A stretch of DNA of 55,039 nt from Rhodopirellula sp. SM50 (GTDB taxonomy: Bacteria; Planctomycetota; Planctomycetia; Pirellulales; Pirellulaceae): the NCBI RefSeq assembly GCF_002289565.1, contig NZ_NTFY01000027.1, positions 1-55,039 on the forward strand, read 5' to 3'. The position numbers were made by a program, and so were the translations under genes. Each line of letters opens with the position of its first letter. The first letter of the stretch is position 1. Below the pieces are notes generated by a model. That model did no database searches, was not told the origin of the DNA, and saw only the letters and a program-made list of their open reading frames with translations. Positions 45,076 to 52,444 of the stretch are shown here, piece by piece.

Positions 45076-45116
45076 TCACGCCGGGCGTGACGGCCGGCAT
45101 GCACAGCATGCCCTAC
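45076..45116. repeat. Double hairpin shared with the left edge
   Basis: GTCACGCCGGGCGTGAC (45076-45092) and GGCATGCACAGCATGCC (45096-45112) follow each other downstream of mcsB. The right 21 bases, inverted, are identical to 165-185, where the partner hairpin (207-221) is displaced by about 20 bases. Confidence 0.85.
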
Positions 45117-45131
45117 TTCGTCCACCCGCGG

Positions 45132-46223
45132 CTAATTCCAGGTGGCGTCGTCTTTGCCGGCCAGGTGGTGTTGCAGGAAACTGGCGCGGCGGGCGTGGCG
45201 TTCGGCGGTGCCGAGGACGCGGCCTTGCAGTTTTTGCAGGTGCGCCGATTGGGTTTGCAGGAACAGTTGATTGATGACCTTGACATCCGGCTGTTCGATC
45301 AGCCCCATGCTGATCCCGAGTCGAATCTTGGACAGGTGGTGCATCGTTTCTTCACTGCTGATCTTGCGGGCCGTGCTCAGGATGCCCATCGCGCGACTGA
45401 CTTCGTCGTGCAAGTCATCGCGGTTGTTTTTCAGCAACGCCTGACGCGCCTTGCGTTCATATTCGATGATCCGTGGTGCGACCTCGTCTCCGACCAAGGC
45501 CAGCAAGTCGGCTTCGCTGTGGCCGAGCGTGACTTGGTTGCTGACTTGGTAGAAGTCACCGGTGTACTGGGAACCTTCGCCGTAGAGACCGCGGACGGTG
45601 ACGTTGATCCGTTGCATGCTGCGGAAGACACGGTCCATCTGTTCGGTGATGACCAGTGCCGGCAGGTGCAACATCACGCTGACTCGCAATCCCGTGCCGA
45701 CGTTGGTCGGGCAGGCGGTCAGGTAACCGTAGCGCGGATGGAACGCATATAAGATGACTTCTTCGAGCATGTCATCGATGCGGTTGACCTGCTCCCAGGT
45801 GTTTTTGATGTCCAAGCCACTTTTCATGACTTGGATTCGCAAGTGGTCTTCTTCGTTGACCATCACGCTGTAGCCTTCGGTCGCATCAAAGGCGACGGCC
45901 CGCGACCCGTCGGACTCGGCAATTTCGCGACTGATCAGTTGCCGTTCGACCAGCAGCTGACGATCGATTTCCGAGAGCGGTTCCAGGTCGACGTAGTGGG
46001 CGGAGTTCCAATGGGCGTCGGTCAGACTTTCCATGCGGGCACGGACGGTCCGTTCGATGCTCAATCGATCTTCGTCGCTGCATCGACGGATGAATGGAAA
46101 ATCGGCCAGGTTGCGAGCCAATCGAATCCGGGTGCTGATCACGATATCCGATTCCGGCCCTTCACCGCGCATCCATTCGCCGCTGTACCGGGCCAGTTCG
46201 TCAAAGTCCGCGTCACGTTTCAC
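45132..46223 (-). CDS. mcsB: Protein arginine kinase
   Basis: A 363-residue McsB, the length of the Bacillus enzyme. It phosphorylates arginines on proteins, which in Firmicutes marks them for ClpCP and inactivates CtsR. Family marks are SDIVISTRIRLARNLADFPF near the N-terminus (phosphagen-kinase ATP site), VMVNEEDHLRIQVMKSG (catalytic glutamate region) and CPTNVGTGLRVSVMLHLPAL. The C-terminal third has the expected helical part (LSKIRLGISMGLIEQPDVKV). The GTG start overlaps the mcsA stop by four bases (GTGA). No ctsR or clpC gene lies within the window, so the regulatory partner must be elsewhere or differ. Confidence 0.95.
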   Translation of the reverse strand: MKRDADFDELARYSGEWMRGEGPESDIVISTRIRLARNLADFPFIRRCSDEDRLSIERTVRARMESLTDAHWNSAHYVDLEPLSEIDRQLLVERQLISREIAESDGSRAVAFDATEGYSVMVNEEDHLRIQVMKSGLDIKNTWEQVNRIDDMLEEVILYAFHPRYGYLTACPTNVGTGLRVSVMLHLPALVITEQMDRVFRSMQRINVTVRGLYGEGSQYTGDFYQVSNQVTLGHSEADLLALVGDEVAPRIIEYERKARQALLKNNRDDLHDEVSRAMGILSTARKISSEETMHHLSKIRLGISMGLIEQPDVKVINQLFLQTQSAHLQKLQGRVLGTAERHARRASFLQHHLAGKDDATWN

Positions 46224-46747
46224 GATTGGGTATCCGAGGGGGTCGATGGTGGGGCGATCGGGTCTTCCATCGCTTTGATTTCGTCGCGGATTTCCGATGC
46301 CCGCTCGTAGTCTTCGCGTTCAATGGCTTCTTCCATCTCGCGCCGCAGTCCGATCATTTTTGCCAACGAGTCGGCCGTTCCCGCCGAGCGGGTGGGTTTT
46401 TTGCCCACATGTTCGGTCTTGTCGTGGACATTGACCAGCAGCGGGCGCAAATCGGATTCGAAGTGGGTGTAATCGTAGGGGCAACCGAGACGGCCGCTGT
46501 TGCGAAATTCGAAAAAGCTGATGCCACAAACGGGACACTCCTTCTGATCGAGCTCTTCGAGCACGTCGCCGGATTGACCGAGTTGTTTGGCCAGGGCCGA
46601 GGCGATCGCGGTCATCGGCGGACTGGCTTCTTTGTTCAAAAAACCCTTGGCATGCTCTTCGCACAAGTGCATGACCTGCGGGCCGACCGGTTCGGTCAGT
46701 TCGGTGATGTGGAAGGTGGCCGGTTTTTCACAGAATTGGCACTTCAT
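46220..46747 (-). CDS. mcsA: McsA-like UvrB/UvrC-motif zinc protein
   Basis: A 175-residue McsA-like activator of McsB. Two zinc-binding parts are visible: MKCQFCEKPATFHITELTEP with CEEHAKGF (about 3-32), and CPVCGISFFEFRNSGRLGCP (about 80-100). The C-terminal UvrB/UvrC motif is MIGLRREMEEAIEREDYERA, then SEIRDEIKAME. This domain order matches Bacillus McsA, and adjacency to mcsB supports the call. The frame is open upstream, but the ATG at 46747 begins the first zinc site. It is divergent from trpE, with about 190 bp between starts that should contain both promoters. Confidence 0.93.
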   Translation of the reverse strand: MKCQFCEKPATFHITELTEPVGPQVMHLCEEHAKGFLNKEASPPMTAIASALAKQLGQSGDVLEELDQKECPVCGISFFEFRNSGRLGCPYDYTHFESDLRPLLVNVHDKTEHVGKKPTRSAGTADSLAKMIGLRREMEEAIEREDYERASEIRDEIKAMEDPIAPPSTPSDTQS

Positions 46748-46940
46748 GATCAATCCGAGTTGTGATGGGAGGACCGGGCCGGAAAAAAGAAGACGTGCAG
46801 GGTGTGACGGCGAACCGACACGGCTCGCGACGGCGGGCTGCTTGATCGATTCTATCGCTCGTGAGAGGCAAAACCAACCCGGTCCCCTACACGACTGGCG
46901 TTTCGGTGACGACACTAACGGCAACCGCTCTCGTCCATTC

Positions 46941-48518
46941 ATGAAATTCGCTCCGTCCATGCACCACCCCACCCCCGACGAATTTGCCGCCCTGGCCATC
47001 GAGCACGACTTTGTCCCGGTGTATCGCCGCTTATTGAGTGATGCGTTGACGCCGGTGACAGCATTCGGGCGGCTGGATCGATCCGCCGACGGCACGTCGG
47101 CGGCAGCCGGCGGCGCCTGTTTGTTCGAAAGCGTCATCGGCGGCGAAAAAGTGGGCCGCTACAGCTTTTTGGCCGCCGCACCTTCGCTGCGTTTCTCGGC
47201 CACGCGAAACCAGGTCACCGTGACCGATTTGACCGGTCAGCGGGAAACGGAAACCTTCACCGATCCCGACCCGCTGAACGCCTTCCGCGTGCACTTTCAA
47301 AAATCGGTCGCCGAGATCGACGAACTGCCACCTTTTGTCGGTGGCGCGATCGGCTATGCGGGGTATGACGTGGTGCGTTACGTGGAACACCTGCCCGACG
47401 CGCCCGCGGATGATCGCGGCTTGCCCGATTTGGATTTCGCGTTCTACCACACGCTGTGCGTCTTTGATCACGTCGACAAGACGGTCACGGTCGTTTCCTT
47501 GGCCGATTGTCGTGATGTCAAAAATCCCGACCACGCCGCGGAAGCCTTCGCCAAAGCGGCCTCGGACGTCAACGACACGATCGAAAAACTGTCCGAGACC
47601 ACGGGGGGGCGAGAGATTCGTACCGCCGCCTGGGACGAGACGGTTTGGCGCGAAGCGGCTCAAAACGAGCCGTTGGAAATCTCGTCCAACTTCACCCGTG
47701 AATCGTTCGGTCAGGCGGTCCGCGAGTGCGTCGAATACATTCGTGCCGGTGATATCTTTCAGGTCGTCCCCAGCCAGCGGATGGCCGTGAAAACCGACGT
47801 CGATCCGCTGGAGATCTATCGTTCGTTGCGGGTGGTCAATCCCAGCCCGTTCATGTTTTACCTGCGGACCCCCGAGACCGTTCTGGTGGGGTGTTCGCCG
47901 GAAATCATGTGCCGTGTCGAAGATTCGATCGTCACCGTGCGGCCGTTGGCGGGAACCCGCAAACGCGGACAGACCGAAAAAGAGGACAAGGCGCTCGAGC
48001 AAGAACTGCTGGCCGATCCGAAGGAACGCGCCGAACACGTGATGTTAGTCGACTTGGGACGCAACGACGTCGGCCGCGTGGCCCAATTTGGCAGCATTGA
48101 ATTGACCGAAGTCATGGTCGTTGAACGCTACAGCCACGTGATGCACATCAGCAGCGAGGTTCAAGGAAAGCTGCGTGAAGGGTTGGACGCCTTTGACGCA
48201 CTCAAGGCCGCACTGCCGGCCGGCACGGTTTCGGGCGCCCCCAAGGTCCGCGCGATGGAAGTCATTGATTCGATCGAACCGCATCGCCGCGGCCCCTATG
48301 GCGGCGCCGTCGGCTGGATCGACTATCGAGGCAACATGGATACCTGTATCGCCCTGCGAACCATGGTCGTCAAAGACGACACGGTGTACGTGCAAGCCGG
48401 GTGCGGCGTCGTCGCCGACAGCGATCCCGATGCCGAGTACGAGGAAACGATCAACAAGGCGCGGGCGCTGATCACGGCCATCGAATTGACGGTGCAGCGT
48501 CTGCGGGCGGGGCAGTGA
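46941..48518 (+). CDS. trpE: Anthranilate synthase component I
   Basis: A 525-residue TrpE, which turns chorismate into anthranilate with ammonia from TrpG. Family marks are PFVGGAIGYAGYDVVRYVE, VVNPSPFMFYLRTPETVLVG with CSPEIM, the catalytic RPLAGTRKRGQTEKEDKALE, MLVDLGRNDVGRVAQFGSIE and LPAGTVSGAPKVRAMEVIDS. The early CLFESVIGGEKVGRYSFL carries an LLES-like feedback site. The PSPF/PLAG signatures favour TrpE over PabB. trpG and other trp genes are not adjacent. Starts at 46941 and 46959 are both possible; neither has a clear Shine-Dalgarno. Four tandem copies of a 17-bp word that contains the stop-codon context follow the gene. Confidence 0.93.
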   Translation: MKFAPSMHHPTPDEFAALAIEHDFVPVYRRLLSDALTPVTAFGRLDRSADGTSAAAGGACLFESVIGGEKVGRYSFLAAAPSLRFSATRNQVTVTDLTGQRETETFTDPDPLNAFRVHFQKSVAEIDELPPFVGGAIGYAGYDVVRYVEHLPDAPADDRGLPDLDFAFYHTLCVFDHVDKTVTVVSLADCRDVKNPDHAAEAFAKAASDVNDTIEKLSETTGGREIRTAAWDETVWREAAQNEPLEISSNFTRESFGQAVRECVEYIRAGDIFQVVPSQRMAVKTDVDPLEIYRSLRVVNPSPFMFYLRTPETVLVGCSPEIMCRVEDSIVTVRPLAGTRKRGQTEKEDKALEQELLADPKERAEHVMLVDLGRNDVGRVAQFGSIELTEVMVVERYSHVMHISSEVQGKLREGLDAFDALKAALPAGTVSGAPKVRAMEVIDSIEPHRRGPYGGAVGWIDYRGNMDTCIALRTMVVKDDTVYVQAGCGVVADSDPDAEYEETINKARALITAIELTVQRLRAGQ

Positions 48519-48520
48519 CC

Positions 48521-48588
48521 TTCGGCGGGGCAGTGACTTCGGCGGGGCAGTGACTTCGGCGGGGCAGTGACTTCGGCGGGGCAGTGAT
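48521..48588. repeat. 17-bp tandem repeat copying the trpE stop context
   Basis: Four copies of TTCGGCGGGGCAGTGAC (48521, 48538, 48555, 48572; the last ends in T). The word GGCGGGGCAGTGAC is also the last 14 bases across the trpE stop codon, so the array looks like repeated duplication of the gene end. It lies about 70 bases before the kinase start. Confidence 0.93.
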
Positions 48589-48659
48589 CCAGGCTTTCTC
48601 GTTGGGATCAGCTATGATGGTTGGGAGCTGATTTTCCCGAACCACTCCAACGTCGTCGT

Positions 48660-51290
48660 TTGTCCTTGATCCAGATCGAATGCCCACACTGTTCTGCTAA
48701 GCTGCAGCTGGGAGATCCCAAGCCGGGCCGCTACAAGCCGACGTGCAAGAAGTGTGCGGCGACATTTCTGATGCAGGTCAGTGACGAGGATCCGCCTCGG
48801 GTGCGGGTCGGCAAAGCGAAACAGGCGACCCGACCGCCCTCCGACGCCGCCACGCGGACCAAGGCCGCGGTCGAGCAAACCGTGGATCAGACCTTGGACC
48901 AGGACAGCAGTTCCGCGGCGTCGCCACGGAAGGCTTCTCCGCCGCCGAACATTTCCGCCGGATCGGGAAATCGCCCCGCAGCGACTTCCGACCCCGATCG
49001 CGACGCCGTCGAGGACCGTTCCGATGACGGCGGCGACGAGGCGGGCAGCGCAGGGCCATCGCGACTGGGCGGCTATCGGATCGTTCGCCTGCTCGGCCGC
49101 GGGGCGATGGGCGCGGTCTATCAAGCCAAGCAGGTGTCGCTCGATCGTGACGTCGCGCTGAAAACCATTCGCACGCGACTGGCTGAGAACCCGGCGTCGC
49201 TGGCACGCTTCACTCGCGAAGCCTACGCAGCGGCTCAGCTGTCGCATCACAACGTCGTCCAGATCTATGATTTCGGCGAGGACGGCGGGCAGCTGTTTTT
49301 TTCGATGGAATGGATTCGTGGCGGATCGCTCGGCGATCTGGTCCGCGACAAGGGGAGCTTGGAACCGAAACGGGCGGCGACCTACATCTTGCAGGCCGCG
49401 CGGGGATTGCAGTTCGCCCATCGAAGCGGGATGGTTCATCGCGATGTCAAACCGGCCAATCTATTGCTCAGCGACGACGGCGTCGTCAAGGTGGCCGATC
49501 TAGGACTGGTCAAAGTCCCCGACCAGATCGATCCCGAATCGTCTGATGAAGGTCTCTCCTACAGCGGTCTGCAAAGTGGCACGCAAGTGACGATGCAGGG
49601 CACCGCGATCGGAACCCCGGCATACATGGCGCCCGAACAAGGTGCCGATGCGACGGCGGTCGATCATCGCGCCGACATCTACTCGCTCGGGTGCAGCCTG
49701 TTTTATCTCTTGGCCGGCCGTTCGCCTTACTCGGGAACGCAGGTCTCCGAAGTGATCGAGCAACATGCGCGTTCCCCCTTACCGGATCTGGCCGAAATCA
49801 ACAGCCGCGTTCCCGAACCGCTCTGTCAGATCGTCGCCAAAGCGATGGCCAAGCGACCGAGCGATCGATACGGGTCACTGGCGGAGATGATTGATGCGTT
49901 GCAATCGTTTTTGGGTATCGAGTCGTTGATGGGGTTCTCGCCCTCAAGCGACCAGGCCGATCGTTGGGAATCGATCGCCGCGGCCTACGCGAAAACGCAG
50001 GTTGTCAAACAGCTTTCTGGAAAGCTGTTTGTCGCCCTGGCAGCGCTCTCGATCTTGCTGACACTTGTTTCGCCGTTTTGGTCCCTGGGGGCGATTCTGT
50101 TGGGGCCGATGTTGCTGGCGACCGCTTGCAGCGTGGCGATCGTGTTGGCGACGACGCAGGGGCAGGTTGCGATTGCGAATCACGTGCGGCGTTGGATCGG
50201 ATCGCTTTCGTGGGTCGAGATCGGCGCCGCTTCGTTGGCGTCACTCGTCGCGTTCGCGGTCGTGCTGGTGAGCGGTTTGTGGATCGGTGCCTTGTTGGGA
50301 GTCGTGCTGGGGGCGGCGGTGGGAACCGGCTATCACTTTGCCGTGACCGTGACGGCGGCCAAATCGGGCCAGCCACCACTCGACGAAGCCCGCCGGTTTG
50401 TGCGCGACTTGCGTATCGACGGTGCCGATGAAGAAGGCTTGCGCGACTTCCTGGCACGGTACGCGGGCAAGGGCTGGCAAGCCATCTATGAGGCGTTGTT
50501 CGGTTACGACGCGTTGGTGGAGAAACGTCGGCGTTTGTCACTCGACGTCTCGTTCACCGGCCCGGTCGGTGAAGGATCGCTACGTGACCGGTTGTGTGCC
50601 GCACTGGATCGAAAGACTGAGGCCAGGCGTGAGGCGGTCGACCGCCGCAAACTGGCCGAACTGGAGCAACGGTCACTGATCAGCCAAGGCGTCAGCGCCG
50701 CCGAAGCTCGCGAGCAGGGTTGGGAAATGGCGTCGGCGATCATGGAATCGGCGCGGCAAGCGGCGGAGTCGTTTGGCAAGGATGAAAAGGTGATCGCCGA
50801 AGCCAAACGGAAACGGATCAAAGCGATGTTGGCCGACGCCCGCAGCGGTCGGTACAAACGCCCGCGTGATCGATTCGCATCACTGAAGTACGCGTTCTCC
50901 GGAGTCTCGCGTTTGCTGGTCGGTTGTTTATTGCTGGCGGTGTTTGCCTTTGCCTCGCAAACGGAGGAAGGCTTGATCGCGGACGTGGCCCAATCCGTAG
51001 GACGCGGGCAATTGGACCGGGAAACCCTTCCGCTCGACAAGACGACCGACGCACTGGGAATCACCGTCAGCCTGTGGTCGGTCGGCATCGCGGGGATGTT
51101 GCTGTGCTTGTCGGCGTTTGTGTCCGGATGGAGGATGACGCCGTTTGCGGTTGCCGCGACGATCGTGATTTTGTTCGGTGCCAAACTGGGGCTGCCGGGT
51201 GTCGGCCCGGCGGACGCCTGGATGGTAGCCGCGGCGGTCGGGCTGGTGATCTATTTGCCCGGAGTGTTGTACGGCGAGTCGAAGTCGTAA
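48660..51290 (+). CDS. Membrane Ser/Thr protein kinase with zinc ribbon
   Basis: An 876-residue Hanks-type kinase. Residues 8-32 are a zinc ribbon (C8, C11, C29, C32). A low-complexity linker (about 40-135) leads to the kinase domain (about 139-410): G-loop GRGAMGAVYQAK (147-158 approx.), ATP lysine K168, HRDVKPANLLL (260-270), DLGLV with D280 in place of DFG, and GTPAYMAPEQGAD. A membrane part (about 458-560) has several helices, followed by a charged helical region (about 600-740) and a last set of helices (about 755-870). This is a common planctomycete design; the substrate is unknown. The start is uncertain: no ATG precedes the ribbon, and TTG at 48660 (or 48666) is the best guess. Confidence 0.88.
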   Translation: MSLIQIECPHCSAKLQLGDPKPGRYKPTCKKCAATFLMQVSDEDPPRVRVGKAKQATRPPSDAATRTKAAVEQTVDQTLDQDSSSAASPRKASPPPNISAGSGNRPAATSDPDRDAVEDRSDDGGDEAGSAGPSRLGGYRIVRLLGRGAMGAVYQAKQVSLDRDVALKTIRTRLAENPASLARFTREAYAAAQLSHHNVVQIYDFGEDGGQLFFSMEWIRGGSLGDLVRDKGSLEPKRAATYILQAARGLQFAHRSGMVHRDVKPANLLLSDDGVVKVADLGLVKVPDQIDPESSDEGLSYSGLQSGTQVTMQGTAIGTPAYMAPEQGADATAVDHRADIYSLGCSLFYLLAGRSPYSGTQVSEVIEQHARSPLPDLAEINSRVPEPLCQIVAKAMAKRPSDRYGSLAEMIDALQSFLGIESLMGFSPSSDQADRWESIAAAYAKTQVVKQLSGKLFVALAALSILLTLVSPFWSLGAILLGPMLLATACSVAIVLATTQGQVAIANHVRRWIGSLSWVEIGAASLASLVAFAVVLVSGLWIGALLGVVLGAAVGTGYHFAVTVTAAKSGQPPLDEARRFVRDLRIDGADEEGLRDFLARYAGKGWQAIYEALFGYDALVEKRRRLSLDVSFTGPVGEGSLRDRLCAALDRKTEARREAVDRRKLAELEQRSLISQGVSAAEAREQGWEMASAIMESARQAAESFGKDEKVIAEAKRKRIKAMLADARSGRYKRPRDRFASLKYAFSGVSRLLVGCLLLAVFAFASQTEEGLIADVAQSVGRGQLDRETLPLDKTTDALGITVSLWSVGIAGMLLCLSAFVSGWRMTPFAVAATIVILFGAKLGLPGVGPADAWMVAAAVGLVIYLPGVLYGESKS

Positions 51291-51652
51291 GCGTGATGTG
51301 AGCGACCGACGGAGAACAACGGTTGTTGCCAACGTGTTCTAGATGGCGGCACGACCGAGCGAATTGAAGTGGCAGAATCATACGGGGCAGAATAATGTTC
51401 TGACCGCCCAGATCGCGGAGCCCGATTCATACGGTTATCCCATCATTCTGCCATCCCGGTCTCGCCAAGGCCGCCGTCTGGCGACGGCAACGCGATAGCA
51501 TGACACCAGAACGAACGCGGACACCCAGACGCCGGAGCGAACCGGCTGATGCTCCGTGAAGAATTTCGTTAATCTGATCTGTAGCGCTGGCGCTCGCGGC
51601 CTGTCGACGGAGTCGACGTTCCGAAACTCTTTTACCCCCCAGAGAATTGCAG
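51291..51652. other. Intergenic region with dispersed GGCAGAAT words
   Basis: No gene is supported. TGGCAGAATCATACGGGG and GGCAGAATAATG (about 51370-51396) and the inverse ATCATTCTGCCAT (about 51442-51454) are related to the 17-bp minisatellite at 9927-10028. A GCCGTCTGGCGACGGC hairpin lies near 51472. The deoC promoter should lie near the right end. Confidence 0.55.
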
Positions 51653-52378
51653 ATGGCAGAATTTGAATACCATGACGTTGCCAAAATGATTGACCATTCA
51701 TTGCTCAATCCCACGCTTACCACCGACGACTTGGAAGCAGGCATCCGGTTGGCGCTCGCCTATGATGTCGCAAGTGTCTGTATCATGCCCTACTACATGA
51801 AGATCTGTGCCGAACGACTGGCCGGCAGCACGGTCAGGGCGTCGACCACGATCGGGTTTCCCCACGGCGGACACACGACGGTGATCAAGCGTGCCGAAGC
51901 GGAACAAGCGATCGCCGACGGCTGCGAAGAACTGGATATGGTCGTCAATATTTCCAAGGTCCTCAGCGGTGATTGGGACTACGTGCGAAACGAGATCGCC
52001 CAGATCGTGGAACTCGCGCACAACGCCGGACAGAAGGTGAAGGTGATCTTCGAAAACTCTTATCTCAACGACGAGCAAAAAATCCGACTGTGTGAAATTT
52101 GCACCGAGGTGAACGCCGATTGGGTCAAAACATCCACCGGTTACGGCAGCGGCGGCGCGACGCAAGAAGACTTGAAACTGATGCGTGAGCATTCCGGCGA
52201 TCGGGTGCAAGTCAAAGCGGCCGGCGGCGTCCGTGATCTGGATACCCTGCTGGCCGTCCGCGCGATCGGGGTGACGCGTTGTGGTGCCAGCCGAACCGCC
52301 GAAATCCTGGGCGCAGCCCGCAAGCGATTGGGCTTGCCCGAGATCGAAGCGACCGCATCGGACAATTCGGGGTATTAG
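51653..52378 (+). CDS. deoC: Deoxyribose-phosphate aldolase
   Basis: A 241-residue DeoC, which splits 2-deoxyribose 5-phosphate into glyceraldehyde 3-phosphate and acetaldehyde in nucleoside breakdown. The Schiff-base lysine is K159 in DWVKTSTGYGSGGAT, and the second lysine K188 is in VQVKAAGGVRD. The aspartate in ELDMVVNISKVLSGDW (D95) and the N-terminal MIDHSLLNPTLT complete the site. Length is typical. The ATG at 51653 is preferred to a TTG six bases earlier. The next gene starts 66 bp after it, with no sign of a shared pathway; other deo genes are absent. Confidence 0.95.
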   Translation: MAEFEYHDVAKMIDHSLLNPTLTTDDLEAGIRLALAYDVASVCIMPYYMKICAERLAGSTVRASTTIGFPHGGHTTVIKRAEAEQAIADGCEELDMVVNISKVLSGDWDYVRNEIAQIVELAHNAGQKVKVIFENSYLNDEQKIRLCEICTEVNADWVKTSTGYGSGGATQEDLKLMREHSGDRVQVKAAGGVRDLDTLLAVRAIGVTRCGASRTAEILGAARKRLGLPEIEATASDNSGY

Positions 52379-52444
52379 CGGGAGCCGGTTGATAGAATAG
52401 GGCGGTTCATCCCCGCCCGATTCACGACCACCCCCGCAATTTCC

